The notes below the pieces were generated by a model, which did no database searches, was not told where the DNA came from, and was given only the letters and a program-made list of their open reading frames with translations. Below are positions 27,495 to 36,717 of a stretch of DNA of 64,000 nt, piece after piece. The first letter of the stretch is position 1; each line of letters opens with the position of its first letter. The stretch is from Nostoc sp. MG11 (GTDB lineage: Bacteria; Cyanobacteriota; Cyanobacteriia; Cyanobacteriales; Nostocaceae). Both the position numbers and the translations under genes were made by a program. Location of the stretch: positions 62,001-126,000 of the forward strand of contig NZ_JACXXN010000017.1 in NCBI RefSeq assembly GCF_014904695.1, read 5' to 3'.

Positions 27495-29303
27495 GTGGCT
27501 ACAGTATTTAAATCTCATCGAGTACCAAGAAGGCGTAAACATTCAGTACATCCCCTCCAGCGCCTACTTGAGTATGGACACCAGTATCGTAAACAAATTT
27601 GGCTAGCAACTACTTATTCTATCCTGAATAAACTTTTTGACTTAGCACCACCTGGATTAATTGGGATTGCGGTGGATGTAGTAGTAAAGCAGCAGGATTC
27701 CATCATTGCACAGTTAGGGGTGAAAGATGTCTTTCAGCAATTTTTGATTCTTTCTTTCCTCACTGTTATTGTTTGGATACTAGAATCAATTTTTGAGTAT
27801 GCCTACGCTCGACTTTGGCGCAATTTGGCGCAGAATATTCAACATGATTTGCGTTTGGATGCATACAAACATTTGCAAGATTTAGAATTAGCTTATTTTG
27901 AAGAACGTAGCACTGGCGGTTTAATGTCTATCCTCAGTGATGATATTAACCAATTAGAGCGGTTTTTGGATGTAGGGGCAAATGATATCATCCAAGTTGC
28001 CACAACTGTTGTAATTATTGGTGGTGCTTTCTTTATTTTGGCTCCTAGTGTAGCGTGGATGGCGATGTCGCCGATGCCATTTATCCTCTGGGGTTCGTTA
28101 GCTTATCAACGCTTGCTTGCACCTCGCTACGCTGATGTCCGCGAAAAAGTCGGCTTTCTCAATTCACGTTTGGCAAATAATATTAGCGGAATTACTACTA
28201 TTAAAAGTTTTACTGCTGAATCTCATGAAGCCTCACGTTTAGAAGTAGATAGTGAAGCTTATCGCCAAAGTAATGGCAAAGCAATTAAACTTTCTGCTGC
28301 CTTTATACCTTTAATTCGGATGTTGATTCTGGTAGGTTTTACTGCCTTACTATTGTATGGAGGGATGGCCGCTGTTTCAGGAGAAATGTCTGTAGGCACT
28401 TACAGTGTATTAGTATTTCTAATTCAGCGCTTACTGTGGCCTTTAACCAGATTAGGCGAAACCTTTGACCAATATCAACGAGCAATGGCTTCTACTAATC
28501 GAGTGATGGATTTGTTGGATACTCCCATCGCTATTCATCCAGGAAATATAGGATTGCCTGTAGATGAAGTGCGTGGTGAAGTAGAATTTAAAAATGTCTA
28601 TTTTGCTTATAAAGATAGATTACCAGTAATTAAAAATCTGTCTTTAGATATTCCAGTAGGAAAAACGATCGCAATTGTCGGTTCAACTGGTTCGGGTAAA
28701 AGCACTTTAGTTAAACTTTTGTTACGGTTGTACGAAGTGCAAACGGGAAGCATTACGCTGGATGGCATTGACTTACAAAATTTGAATTTGCAAGATTTAC
28801 GCCGCTGCATTGGCTTAGTAAGTCAGGATGTGTTCTTATTTCATGGCACTGTCGCAGAGAATATTGCTTATGGTAGCTTTGACGCCACAGCTCAAGAAAT
28901 TGTCATGGCGGCTAAGGTAGCTGAGGCGCACGAATTTATTATGCACCTGCCCCAAGGTTATGAGACAATTGTGGGAGAAAGAGGACAAAAGTTATCTGGT
29001 GGACAAAGACAACGGATTGCGATCGCCCGCGCAGTATTAAAGAATCCACCCATTTTGATTTTAGATGAAGCTACCTCAGCAGTAGATAATGAAACAGAAG
29101 CCGCAATCCAGCGATCGCTCGAACGGATTACCGTAAATAGAACTACAATTGCGATCGCTCATCGTCTTTCCACTATCCGCAACGCCGATTGCATTTATGT
29201 CATGGAACATGGGAAATTAGTAGAGTCTGGAACCCATGAACAACTGCTAGAGAAAAATGGTACTTACGCCAGTCTTTGGTTTGTACAGAGTGGGTTGAGA
29301 TAA
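27495..29303 (+). CDS. ABC exporter, fused permease and ATPase (MsbA-like)
   Basis: About 602 residues from the GTG chosen here: a six-helix membrane domain (starting [15 protein letters not shown]) and one ATPase domain with Walker [10 protein letters not shown], signature LSGGQRQR, Walker [15 protein letters not shown] and the switch His in AIAHRLST. Such half-transporters dimerise and export lipids or peptides; the cargo is unknown. The frame is open further upstream to 27246 but would overlap the divergent SPFH gene. No ATG or clear ribosome site exists, so the start is uncertain by tens of residues. Confidence 0.88.
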   Translation: MATVFKSHRVPRRRKHSVHPLQRLLEYGHQYRKQIWLATTYSILNKLFDLAPPGLIGIAVDVVVKQQDSIIAQLGVKDVFQQFLILSFLTVIVWILESIFEYAYARLWRNLAQNIQHDLRLDAYKHLQDLELAYFEERSTGGLMSILSDDINQLERFLDVGANDIIQVATTVVIIGGAFFILAPSVAWMAMSPMPFILWGSLAYQRLLAPRYADVREKVGFLNSRLANNISGITTIKSFTAESHEASRLEVDSEAYRQSNGKAIKLSAAFIPLIRMLILVGFTALLLYGGMAAVSGEMSVGTYSVLVFLIQRLLWPLTRLGETFDQYQRAMASTNRVMDLLDTPIAIHPGNIGLPVDEVRGEVEFKNVYFAYKDRLPVIKNLSLDIPVGKTIAIVGSTGSGKSTLVKLLLRLYEVQTGSITLDGIDLQNLNLQDLRRCIGLVSQDVFLFHGTVAENIAYGSFDATAQEIVMAAKVAEAHEFIMHLPQGYETIVGERGQKLSGGQRQRIAIARAVLKNPPILILDEATSAVDNETEAAIQRSLERITVNRTTIAIAHRLSTIRNADCIYVMEHGKLVESGTHEQLLEKNGTYASLWFVQSGLR

Positions 29304-29342
29304 ATATCACCCATTCTTTGATATCTGAATTACGAATTATTT

Positions 29343-29771
29343 ATGATGTTTGGTAGTACACAGCCGGAATCAGGAGATAACAAGTGGCGTCGCCAGTTAG
29401 ATAAATTTGTCAAAGCAAATCAGCCAGAATTGGCGGCGCTGTTTTGGGGATTGTGGTTAGAGAATGGTGATAGCCAGGGTACTATTGGTATTGATTTGCA
29501 ACCAACACCGCATTTTGTGTATTGTCCTAAAGAGGCAATAGAAAAGTTAAATACTCAGGTTGAGAATCGGCTTCAGGAAATTTTGGGAATAGTCGAGAAT
29601 CATAAACCAGAAATTGAAGTTGTGATGATTGGCATTGGTAATGGTGAAATCAAATTAATTCAGTTTGCACCAGAACCATCACCACCCGCTTATTTTGAGC
29701 AATTAGGTAAGGATGTTGATAGCTTATTAGAACTACTGGAACAGCGTATGAATGAGCAGTTACAAAGCTGA
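29343..29771 (+). CDS. Conserved cyanobacterial protein, CcmS-like (possible beta-carboxysome assembly factor)
   Basis: 142 residues, soluble. Features: WRRQLDKFVKANQPELAALFWGLWLENGD at the start, then TIGIDLQPTPHFVYCPKEAIEKL, and a helical C-terminus. I recall this sequence type from the small cyanobacterial family recently named CcmS, reported to bind a shell protein during beta-carboxysome assembly; this is memory of the family, not a search, and the name should be held loosely. The ccmK3-ccmK4 genes are 6.5 kb downstream, which is suggestive. ATG at 29343, with a second ATG one codon on. It follows the exporter by 39 bases. Confidence 0.6.
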   Translation: MMFGSTQPESGDNKWRRQLDKFVKANQPELAALFWGLWLENGDSQGTIGIDLQPTPHFVYCPKEAIEKLNTQVENRLQEILGIVENHKPEIEVVMIGIGNGEIKLIQFAPEPSPPAYFEQLGKDVDSLLELLEQRMNEQLQS

Positions 29772-29781
29772 TTAAAATTAC

Positions 29782-30126
29782 TTAGAGAAATGGTATCCAA
29801 GGAATAATTATGCTGAGAAATTCGTTGACTTCTTCAGTGAGTCTAGCGATATCCTCAAAGTTGTTTATTTTTTCTTCTAAGTTTTTAATTCCTTTTTTGA
29901 AAGAAGATTCATTCTGCTGTAGTTTTATTAAAAATCCGGTAAGAACATCCCCCTCTAGTTGATTAATGCAATGGTCAATTTTATCTCGGACTGTTTCAAA
30001 AGCCCTTTTTTTATTTTGATCTGGTTCTAGACGAAGTGCTTCCTGAATCCTGATACTATTAAGCGCTTTGCGAACTTCTCTTAATCTATTAAGTTCTGCA
30101 TTGCTATCTTCAGATTGTGTAACCAT
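29782..30126 (-). CDS. Small coiled-coil hypothetical protein
   Basis: 114 residues, not recognised. Mostly charged helix: LNRLREVRKALNSIRIQEAL, then ETVRDKIDHCINQLE, then SSFKKGIKNLEEKINNFEDI, ending in a hydrophobic FLSIIIPWIPFL that could associate with a membrane. AT-rich. It starts 24 bases after the lipoprotein gene on the same strand, so the two are probably co-transcribed and may work together. Confidence 0.55.
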   Translation of the reverse strand: MVTQSEDSNAELNRLREVRKALNSIRIQEALRLEPDQNKKRAFETVRDKIDHCINQLEGDVLTGFLIKLQQNESSFKKGIKNLEEKINNFEDIARLTEEVNEFLSIIIPWIPFL

Positions 30127-30150
30127 AATAGGTATACTCTTAATTTATAG

Positions 30151-31017
30151 TTATTTTTTGTTTGAAACTAGGGTTAAAAAGGAATTAGCATCTTGCAAAA
30201 CAGTTTTGACTTCTTCAGAAGAAACTTCTTCTGTTAATGAAGCTCTAAAAAGATTTTTAAAATCTCCTAATAATTTATTTGCATTTTCGATTTCTTCTAT
30301 CTTGCTATATTTCATTGTGAGAATCTGCTTTCGATTCTCAATCCATTCATTTATACTTCCTATTTGATCTGTCTCTTTTAGAGGTAAAAAAACAAGACGA
30401 TATTCCTGTAGCTGCTGTATTTCGTCAAGATCTGATTTCATGGATTTACCCAGGAAATCTAGCAATTCTTCTTGTAGTGCTATTTCCTTAAAAATTGTCT
30501 CTTGGCGTTTATTTAACTCTTCTCTGAGTGCGCCTTGAATTTCAGCACGAAGTTGGATTTTCGTCCCTTCTGAAATTAGTTTTTTAATAGGAGTATGTAA
30601 TCTACCGAGTGTTAAACCACTATCTTCTAAGTTGTTTGCAATATTATCAATTTGTTTTTTAGTTCTACCGGGAGCATCAGATTCAGCTAAATCTAAAAGT
30701 TTAGAAAAGTATTGTAATAAAAGTTGGTTATGTTTACGAAGTTCATTAATAAGTTCCAGCCTTTCTTTGGCATCATTAGCATTATTGTCGTATGCAGTCT
30801 GATCAAAAGGCGTATTGGTTACTATTTTACGTAATAAATTCTCTGATGTTAAATCAATTTTAATATCACCAGCTTCTATGAATACCTTGTCAGCAGCTTT
30901 AGCATATTGATCACCAGCATCAGCAAGTTTTTTATACTCTTCAGCAGACTGACAGCCAGTTGTTAATGCTGCGATCGCAGAAAAGATTGCAACTATTTTG
31001 TAAACTTGTTTCATCAT
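30151..31017 (-). CDS. Coiled-coil lipoprotein, function unknown
   Basis: About 288 residues. A signal peptide ends in the lipobox ALTTGC, so the mature protein should be lipid-anchored facing the periplasm. The rest is almost all charged helix (EEYKKLADAGDQYAKAADKV; RLELINELRKHNQLLLQYF; GALREELNKRQETIFKEIAL), likely an extended coiled coil. No family recognised. ATG at 31017 has AGAG at a suitable distance; 31032 and 31014 are alternatives. First gene of a probable two-gene unit with the coiled-coil protein at 29782-30126. Confidence 0.65.
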   Translation of the reverse strand: MMKQVYKIVAIFSAIAALTTGCQSAEEYKKLADAGDQYAKAADKVFIEAGDIKIDLTSENLLRKIVTNTPFDQTAYDNNANDAKERLELINELRKHNQLLLQYFSKLLDLAESDAPGRTKKQIDNIANNLEDSGLTLGRLHTPIKKLISEGTKIQLRAEIQGALREELNKRQETIFKEIALQEELLDFLGKSMKSDLDEIQQLQEYRLVFLPLKETDQIGSINEWIENRKQILTMKYSKIEEIENANKLLGDFKNLFRASLTEEVSSEEVKTVLQDANSFLTLVSNKK

Positions 31018-31591
31018 AAATATCTCTATCAAAGTTCAAGAAGTACTAATTTATGTCAACTCAATATATTTTTTCAAAATTACATGAATTGCCTAAAAAC
31101 AATTTATTTCTGTAAATAAAATATTATCTTGAATTTTATAGTTAATATACTTTTAAAACTCATGCAAAAACTAATATAAAAACTCATAATAATTTTTATA
31201 TATCTGAGTATTGATAAAATTATCAACTATGAAAAAAGGTTTGAAAATATAAAAATATTTGTTTCGTAATGCAACAAAATATTCAACTTGTACTTTAGCG
31301 ATCGCCCCTGGGGTGCTGGAAGCGATCGCATCTATCGTCGTAAAAAATAAGAGTGTAAATAAAATAGAAAGCTGTCAAGTCTGCACGCGGTGAATGTCTA
31401 TAAACTTTTCCTTTCACACTGACTCAAAAAAAGCGGCGGGAGAAATGTGAAAGAACGAGAAACTCTATTTACATAAGAGCAAATACTCTCATCAGGGAAA
31501 CCTAATAAATATGACTTGTGCTATAAAGTACCCGCGTCCTTTTTCCTTCCTGGGTTCAAGCTACAGGATTGTCAAACTCTCATGAGGTATT
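31018..31591. other. Gene-free region
   Basis: Divergent spacer between the lipoprotein gene and the acyltransferase. AT-rich to about 31290, then two GCGATCGC sites around 31298-31328 and mixed sequence. No conserved gene or strong hairpin noted. Confidence 0.5.
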
Positions 31592-32200
31592 ATGAAACAG
31601 ATCAAAGATAAAATTACGAATAAGTTAGAGAGACTATTAGAACAACATTTAGTACCTCGTTTAATACAGTGGGAAGAATACCTACAAACAAAAATCAGGC
31701 GGTATAAGCATCTGGAACTAAAGGGTAAATTGAAATTTTGTGGTTCAGGTGTTCGGTTCAAGAGAGATATTAAAATTGATAACCCTCAAAACATCTCCTT
31801 GGGAAATAAAGTGTATATTGGCCCAGATGTCTTACTAGATGGTCGTGGCGGAATTACAATTGGCGATAACACAACACTTGGATTTAATGTTGTCATCCTA
31901 TCTGCAAACCACGACTATCAAAGTAATGATCTTCCTTATGAACATAATATCTACATTCAGAAACCTGTTATTATCGGTCGCAATGTTTGGATTGGTGGAA
32001 ATGTCCTAATTATTCCAGGAGTTTCCATAGGAGACGGTGCAATTGTGGCGGCTGGTACAGTTGTAACTGCTAATGTAGAACCTTTAGCAATTGTCGGTAA
32101 TCAACCGATGAGAATAATTAAATACCGCAACAAAGAACATTATGAAAAACTCGCTAACAAGCAAGAAATTCAATCTCCTTCTGAAGTAATTCAAAATTAA
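31592..32200 (+). CDS. Hexapeptide-repeat acyltransferase (maltose/galactoside O-acetyltransferase type)
   Basis: 202 residues with a left-handed beta-helix: repeated [LIV]-G-x4 turns in ISLGNKVYIGPDVLLDGRGG, ITIGDNTTLG, VWIGGNVLIIPGVSIGDGAI and IVAAGTVVTANV. The acetyl-CoA site His is in SANHDY. The first 50 residues are charged helix (KITNKLERLLEQHLVPRLIQ), unlike simple MAA-type enzymes, and match acyltransferases of polysaccharide loci. Acceptor unknown. ATG at 31592; the gene ends at a strong hairpin shared with the convergent P450. Confidence 0.88.
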   Translation: MKQIKDKITNKLERLLEQHLVPRLIQWEEYLQTKIRRYKHLELKGKLKFCGSGVRFKRDIKIDNPQNISLGNKVYIGPDVLLDGRGGITIGDNTTLGFNVVILSANHDYQSNDLPYEHNIYIQKPVIIGRNVWIGGNVLIIPGVSIGDGAIVAAGTVVTANVEPLAIVGNQPMRIIKYRNKEHYEKLANKQEIQSPSEVIQN

Positions 32201-32204
32201 GTTG

Positions 32205-32234
32205 GTAGGGTGGGCATTACAATACCCACCCTAC
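32205..32234. terminator. Bidirectional hairpin between convergent genes
   Basis: GTAGGGTGGG and CCCACCCTAC form a perfect 10-bp stem with a 10-base loop, between the acyltransferase stop and the P450 stop. There is no long T-run, but position and stability fit a shared terminator. Similar GTAGG-type palindromes are dispersed in this genome. Confidence 0.65.
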
Positions 32235-32238
32235 TTGT

Positions 32239-33621
32239 CTAAACTAGGGCTGGTGTAGTTGCACGCTTTACCTGGGGCGTTGCTATCATCCGCATTCCTG
32301 CTGGTGTAGCTAGGGTTAAACCACGACGCACAGGATGCACAGGACGCTTATTCGCTAGGCATACCTGAAAATCTGACAAAATAGTTGCCAAGACGATTTT
32401 CATTTCATACTGAGCAAATGCCATACCAATACAACGACGGCTACCCCCACCAAAGGGTAAGTACTCGTATGGGGAAAATTGCCTTTCTAAAAAGCGTTCT
32501 GGTTTAAACTGCTTGGGCTGTGGGTAGACTTCTTCTCTATGGTGCGCTAAATAAATACTGGGGATTATTGCTGTTCCCTGTGGCAGTTTGTAACCCATAA
32601 TTTCAATTGGAGTTTTCACAATCCGCAAGAAAGCATTCATAGCAATTGGGTAAATCCGCAACGTTTCTTGGCAAACTGCTGTTAAATAGGGTAATTTAGC
32701 TATACTACTTGGGTCTGGGTTAACACCAAGGGTATTGAGTTCCTGTAGTAACTTCTCACGCACCTCTGGTAAGTGGTCAATCCAATAAAAAGCCCATGTC
32801 AATGCAGAAGCGGTAGTTTCATGTCCCGCTACTAACACTGTCATCAACTCGTCGTGTAATTCTTCATCTGACATCCCTTGACCATCGTCATAACGAGCAG
32901 CCATCATCAAACTCAGGATATCTTGGCGATTTTGCTGAGATTCAGCCCGACGTTCCTGAAGTAAAGCATAAATAAGTTGATCAATTTTTTGCCGTTGTCG
33001 CAGAATCCAGCCCCAAGGACTCCAAGCACCTAAATCTTTTTGCATAAACCCGAAAAAGAAGGCACTGGACATTACAGGCGAACTGATAAAGTTGAGTAAG
33101 TCACTTAGCGATCGCCTCAGTTCCTCAAAAAGTTGTCCCTCATCCAAACCAAATACAACCTGTAAAATGACACGCAAGGTAATTTCTTGCATCGACTCAC
33201 GGATATCAAAAGGCTTACCAATTAGCCACTCGTCACTTACTTGTTGGGTTATTTTACGGATATCCTGACCGTAAGCCCGCATCCTTTCCCCATGAAAGGG
33301 AGGCGCTAATAGTTGACGCTGGCGCTGGTGGCGATCGCCATCCGCTAACATAAAAGAGCGATCACCAAGCAAAAATCTTAGTCCTGCATTCCCCCTCCCA
33401 ACCTCGAAATGACTAGAATCAGCAGTAAAAATCTGCTCAAGTGCTTGGGGTTGACTAAAGTACACAATATGGTTATCCCCGCGACTACTCCTGATAGCAA
33501 AGGTATCACCATAGAGTTTGGCAAAATCATCCACATATTTCACTGGCTGACCAATAAACTTGAGCAGCCGCAGGAAACGCGGCATTTTTGGCCCATCGGG
33601 TAAATTAGAAATGGCTGTCAT
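32239..33621 (-). CDS. Cytochrome P450 (CYP110-like)
   Basis: About 460 residues from MTAISNLPDGPKMPRF. Heme-binding loop FGGGSRRCIG, ExxR in QETLRIYP, and the oxygen-activating helix I in VAGHETTAS are all intact. The start SNLPDGPK and overall pattern resemble the cyanobacterial CYP110 family, some of which oxidise fatty acids or alkanes; the substrate here is unknown. The frame is open to 33885, which would overlap the divergent ParA gene; ATG 33621 or 33672 are the realistic starts. No redox partner gene is adjacent. Confidence 0.92.
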   Translation of the reverse strand: MTAISNLPDGPKMPRFLRLLKFIGQPVKYVDDFAKLYGDTFAIRSSRGDNHIVYFSQPQALEQIFTADSSHFEVGRGNAGLRFLLGDRSFMLADGDRHQRQRQLLAPPFHGERMRAYGQDIRKITQQVSDEWLIGKPFDIRESMQEITLRVILQVVFGLDEGQLFEELRRSLSDLLNFISSPVMSSAFFFGFMQKDLGAWSPWGWILRQRQKIDQLIYALLQERRAESQQNRQDILSLMMAARYDDGQGMSDEELHDELMTVLVAGHETTASALTWAFYWIDHLPEVREKLLQELNTLGVNPDPSSIAKLPYLTAVCQETLRIYPIAMNAFLRIVKTPIEIMGYKLPQGTAIIPSIYLAHHREEVYPQPKQFKPERFLERQFSPYEYLPFGGGSRRCIGMAFAQYEMKIVLATILSDFQVCLANKRPVHPVRRGLTLATPAGMRMIATPQVKRATTPALV

Positions 33622-33729
33622 AGAAGTTTGTAGAATTGACGGCTTCTGAATTTTATTGTTACGAGTTTTCATGTTCTTGAGGGTTACACAAAGCGGTATA
33701 TTCTTGTAAGGCAGCATCGGAAGCAAGCA

Positions 33730-34362
33730 GTGCCAAAAATCATCGCTATTCTTAACGGTAAAGGAGGAGTCGGTAAAACGACTACCGCAGTCAATCTGGC
33801 TGCAAACTTTGCAAAGAAAAAAAAGGTGATTCTGATTGACGCAGATATTCAAGGTTCTGCAAGTTGGTGGATTGGGCGCAATCAACAGGAAATAGGATTT
33901 GATCTATCTCAAGAGACTGATCCTACACTTTTAGGTGATTTAGGAAAGATAAAAGGTTACGATTTAGTAGTGGTGGATACACCTCCGGCACTGCGCTCTG
34001 AAGCATTGGCGGCGGTAGTTGCGATCGCAGATTATCTAGTTTTGCCTACACCCCCAGCAGCAATGGATTTAGCAGTGCTCGTGGAGACAGTAAAGGCAGC
34101 CATTATCCCTGTGGGAACCCCTCATCGGGTACTGCTAACTAAAGTTGATACGCGGAGTATGGGAGAAGCACTAGAAGCTAAAAACACCCTCACAAAGCTA
34201 GGTATTCCAGCTTTTAATACCTTTATCCGTGCCTACAAAGCTCATGAACGAGCCGCCCTTGAGGGTGTAGCGATTACTCAATGGCGAGGAGGAAATGCCC
34301 GCGAGGCGGAGTTAGACTACCGCCGCGTGGCTGACGAATTACAGCGTGAATGGAGGAAATAA
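33730..34362 (+). CDS. ParA-family ATPase, McdA-like (carboxysome positioning)
   Basis: 210 residues. Deviant Walker [11 protein letters not shown] with the signature lysine, Walker A' [11 protein letters not shown], and Walker [11 protein letters not shown], so it should form ATP-sandwich dimers that bind the nucleoid. Start is GTG at 33730. Its stop overlaps the start of a small coiled-coil partner, and ccmK3-ccmK4 lie 2 kb away. McdA ATPases of the second cyanobacterial type keep the signature lysine and are encoded with McdB, so the pair is interpreted as McdAB. Alternative: a general ParA-like partition protein for another cargo. Family certain; McdA assignment inferred from partner and context. 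Confidence 0.85.
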   Translation: MPKIIAILNGKGGVGKTTTAVNLAANFAKKKKVILIDADIQGSASWWIGRNQQEIGFDLSQETDPTLLGDLGKIKGYDLVVVDTPPALRSEALAAVVAIADYLVLPTPPAAMDLAVLVETVKAAIIPVGTPHRVLLTKVDTRSMGEALEAKNTLTKLGIPAFNTFIRAYKAHERAALEGVAITQWRGGNAREAELDYRRVADELQREWRK

Positions 34363-35078
34363 TGGTTAAGAAACGTCTCACCGACTTAATACAAGAGGAG
34401 GCACAAAAATTTACACCTCCCGAAGGTGAAGATGCAATTGAAATCGCATCTGAAGTAGTTGTGGAAGAAAATGCTGCCGCAACTGAAGAAACGCCAGCAC
34501 AAGAAACTGAACCAACTTCTACTAAGCGCACAAATCCAACTAAGGCTGATTTAGAAGCAACTGTCAAAGAATTGATAGAAACCCTAGAAAAAAACAATAA
34601 AAAAGAAGCTGAACTTCAGCAGCAAATTATTGATTTGCAATCAAATTTATCTGAACAACAAACATTAGCAGAACGGCTAACAAAAGAATTGTACGAAACT
34701 AAAAAAACAGCATTACAACTTGCAGAAGCTAATTCTCAGCTGATCGAAGAAAAGAAGGCTGCAAAACCCGCAGAAAAATCTAACTCTAAGCTAATAGAAG
34801 AAAGCAGTGCTGCAAAACCCGCAGAAAAATCTAACTCTAAGCTAATAGAAGAAAGCAGTGCTGTGAAATCCGCAGAAAAATCTAACTCTAAGCTAATAGA
34901 AGAAAGAAGTGCTTTAAAACCAGTAAAGGAAAGCTACAACCCACTGAACTACAAAAAGTCACACCGCTCATCTGACAAACTGGCTCAATATCAACCAGAC
35001 AATCAACATCAATCAGACAATCAACCAAACAACTCTGCTGATGGTTCTAATAATAATGAGATGTGGTTACTTGATTAG
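34362..35078 (+). CDS. McdB-like coiled-coil, disordered partner of the ParA ATPase
   Basis: 238 residues with no enzymatic motif. Charged N-terminus ([17 protein letters not shown]), acidic stretch, central Gln-rich coiled coil (KKEAELQQQIIDLQSNLSEQ), three 17-residue repeats (AEKSNSKLIEESS core), then an Asn/Gln-rich disordered tail ending EMWLLD. McdB proteins are described as charged N-terminus, glutamine-rich coiled coil and a tryptophan within the last few residues next to acidic residues; all are seen here. It would link the ATPase to carboxysome shells. ATG at 34362 shares one base with the stop of the ATPase gene (TAATG); this start replaces an in-frame ATG four codons upstream. Confidence 0.7.
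   Translation: MVKKRLTDLIQEEAQKFTPPEGEDAIEIASEVVVEENAAATEETPAQETEPTSTKRTNPTKADLEATVKELIETLEKNNKKEAELQQQIIDLQSNLSEQQTLAERLTKELYETKKTALQLAEANSQLIEEKKAAKPAEKSNSKLIEESSAAKPAEKSNSKLIEESSAVKSAEKSNSKLIEERSALKPVKESYNPLNYKKSHRSSDKLAQYQPDNQHQSDNQPNNSADGSNNNEMWLLD
34758..34910 (+). repeat. Three 51-bp tandem repeats inside the McdB-like gene
   Basis: Units at 34758-34808, 34809-34859 and 34860-34910. The first two are identical by eye and the third has a few changes. Each encodes 17 residues (AAKPAEKSNSKLIEESS and variants). Near-identity points to recent expansion. Confidence 0.9.
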
Positions 35079-35122
35079 ACTTTAAATCCAGCTTTTACCG
35101 AAAAAGTCGTTATGTTTGGGAG

Positions 35123-36010
35123 TTACCCCCGAAACTGTAAAATATGCTGGGCAGTGATATGTGGTTGTTCCAAGTGAGGGAGATGACCACAATCTTGTAT
35201 CCAAGTTAAAGTACTGTGTGGAATTGCCCTTTGAAATCGTATGGCATCCCCAGTACCCAAAATCTTATCAGAATCACCCCACAAAATCAGCGTTGGTTGC
35301 ACAATTTCTGCTAGTTTCTTAAACCTAAAAGCACTATAGCCACCACTTTTAGTAAAAGCAATCAACGCTTGATGCCAACTTGGCATTTGTAGATGTAATG
35401 CTCCACAATATAAAGCATCGATAGAGGCAAGACTTTGATTTTTATATCCTATACGGGAAACGCGATCGCGCACTTTCAGATTACTCAAAAACTGAGTTGC
35501 TAAATAATCTAACGGGGGAAACATTAATTTGCTTAAAGGTGAACCACCCGCCAAACCAGCACTGTCAATTAACACCAGTTTTTTTACCACTTCCGGGTAA
35601 CTCAGCGTGAAATCAATTGCCGTTGCACCCCCCATCGAAGCGCCCACCAAAATTATAGGTTGATTAATTAGGCTTTTCCAGAAATAATAAAGATGAGTCT
35701 TAATGGCAGTTGGGTTATAGGCAATTCCTGCGAGTCTGTCTGTAAAGCCAAAACCCAGCAAATCTACTGCCCAAGTTTCATTATCTTCAGAAAGCAGTGG
35801 TAAAAGCCGACGAAATTCTAATACAGAACTATCAAAACCGTGAATTAATAATATAGGAGTTCCACCACTTCCTAAATGCACATAGGTTGTGGTGATTGAT
35901 TGATTACTTAGAGGGGTAGCGATCGCTGACGATTGAATACTCTTAGCTAATGCGATCGACGCAAGTTCAGTCAGTTGACTAACTGCTGTAGGAAGAAAAT
36001 TAGGAAACAT
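35123..36010 (-). CDS. Alpha/beta hydrolase
   Basis: 295 residues. Oxyanion region LIHGFDSS, nucleophile Ser125 in GASMGG, acid in LWGDSDKILG and His in CGHLPHLEQP form a complete triad. Related to meta-cleavage hydrolases and similar esterases; the substrate is unknown. It is convergent with the McdB-like gene (44 bases) and divergent from ccmK3, so it interrupts an otherwise carboxysome-related neighbourhood without obvious functional link. Confidence 0.88.
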   Translation of the reverse strand: MFPNFLPTAVSQLTELASIALAKSIQSSAIATPLSNQSITTTYVHLGSGGTPILLIHGFDSSVLEFRRLLPLLSEDNETWAVDLLGFGFTDRLAGIAYNPTAIKTHLYYFWKSLINQPIILVGASMGGATAIDFTLSYPEVVKKLVLIDSAGLAGGSPLSKLMFPPLDYLATQFLSNLKVRDRVSRIGYKNQSLASIDALYCGALHLQMPSWHQALIAFTKSGGYSAFRFKKLAEIVQPTLILWGDSDKILGTGDAIRFQRAIPHSTLTWIQDCGHLPHLEQPHITAQHILQFRG

Positions 36011-36056
36011 AGATTTTAGTCTACCGTATTAACCGCCTTCTGCATAACGCTACTTA

Positions 36057-36210
36057 CACTAGCCCAATACAGTTCAGTTAAGCCCAAAAAAATTAAATTA
36101 TGTAGGTTGGGTTGAGGAACGAAACCCAACGTTTGCAGGCCTTTTTTGGGTTTCACTGCGTTCAACCCAACCTACAATTATTCTTAACTGAACCGTATTG
36201 TGCACTAGCC
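36057..36210. mobile_element. MITE-like element with 8-bp flanking repeat, upstream of ccmK3
   Basis: The element at 36065-36202 starts CAATACAGTTCAGTTAAG and ends CTTAACTGAACCGTATTG, an 18-bp terminal inverted repeat with one mismatch, plus TG. Inside, GTAGGTTGGGTTGA and TCAACCCAACCTAC form a second long inverted repeat around GAAACCC arms. CACTAGCC stands on both sides (36057-36064 and 36203-36210), as expected of a target-site duplication. No coding capacity. Confidence 0.75.
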
Positions 36211-36306
36211 GGCGCTCTTTCAGCTATTGGTATCAAAGAAAGTTTGCCAAAATGTCAAAATTGGGACTAAAGCCACGTACAATTGATATCGCCTATTCCT
36301 TGATTT

Positions 36307-36311
36307 AGGAG
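36307..36311 (+). promoter_or_regulatory. Ribosome site of ccmK3
   Basis: AGGAG eight bases before ATG at 36320. It decides for this start over the in-frame ATG two codons later. Confidence 0.7.
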
Positions 36312-36319
36312 TTGATGCC

Positions 36320-36631
36320 ATGCCAATGGCGGTTGGCGTAATTGAAACTTTGGGTTTTCCTAGTGTGTTAGCCGCGGCAGATGCTATGGTCAAATCTGCC
36401 GCAGTCACAATTGTGTATTATGGTCAAGCTGAAAGCGCTCGTTTGTTAGTCGCCGTCAGAGGACATGTTGCTGAAGTCAAAAGAGCAGTTGAAGCAGGAA
36501 TCGACGCCGGAGAGAAAGTAAAGGTTGGTACAGTAATCACCCATTACATCGTTCCTAATCCCCCGGAAAATGTAGAAAGTATTTTACCAATCCACTTTAC
36601 TGAAGAATCAGAACCTTTCCGCATGTTCTAA
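36320..36631 (+). CDS. ccmK3: Carboxysome shell protein CcmK3 (BMC domain)
   Basis: 103 residues, one BMC domain: [20 protein letters not shown], then YYGQAESARLLVAVRG and HYIVPNPPENVESILP. The pore-loop region QAESAR differs from the KxGSGR/RxGSAR of CcmK1/2/4, a mark of CcmK3, which is thought to join CcmK4 in mixed hexamers and tune metabolite passage through the beta-carboxysome shell. It is first in a two-gene unit with ccmK4, 86 bases apart, away from the main ccm operon as is usual. A MITE-like element lies 118 bases upstream of the start. Confidence 0.93.
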   Translation: MPMAVGVIETLGFPSVLAAADAMVKSAAVTIVYYGQAESARLLVAVRGHVAEVKRAVEAGIDAGEKVKVGTVITHYIVPNPPENVESILPIHFTEESEPFRMF

Positions 36632-36717
36632 GCAATTTCGCCATCAAAATCTGTAGCGAAGCTTCGTACAATTAACTTATAGCGCCACATACAGTTTATT
36701 CCTAAAGGAGATTACTA

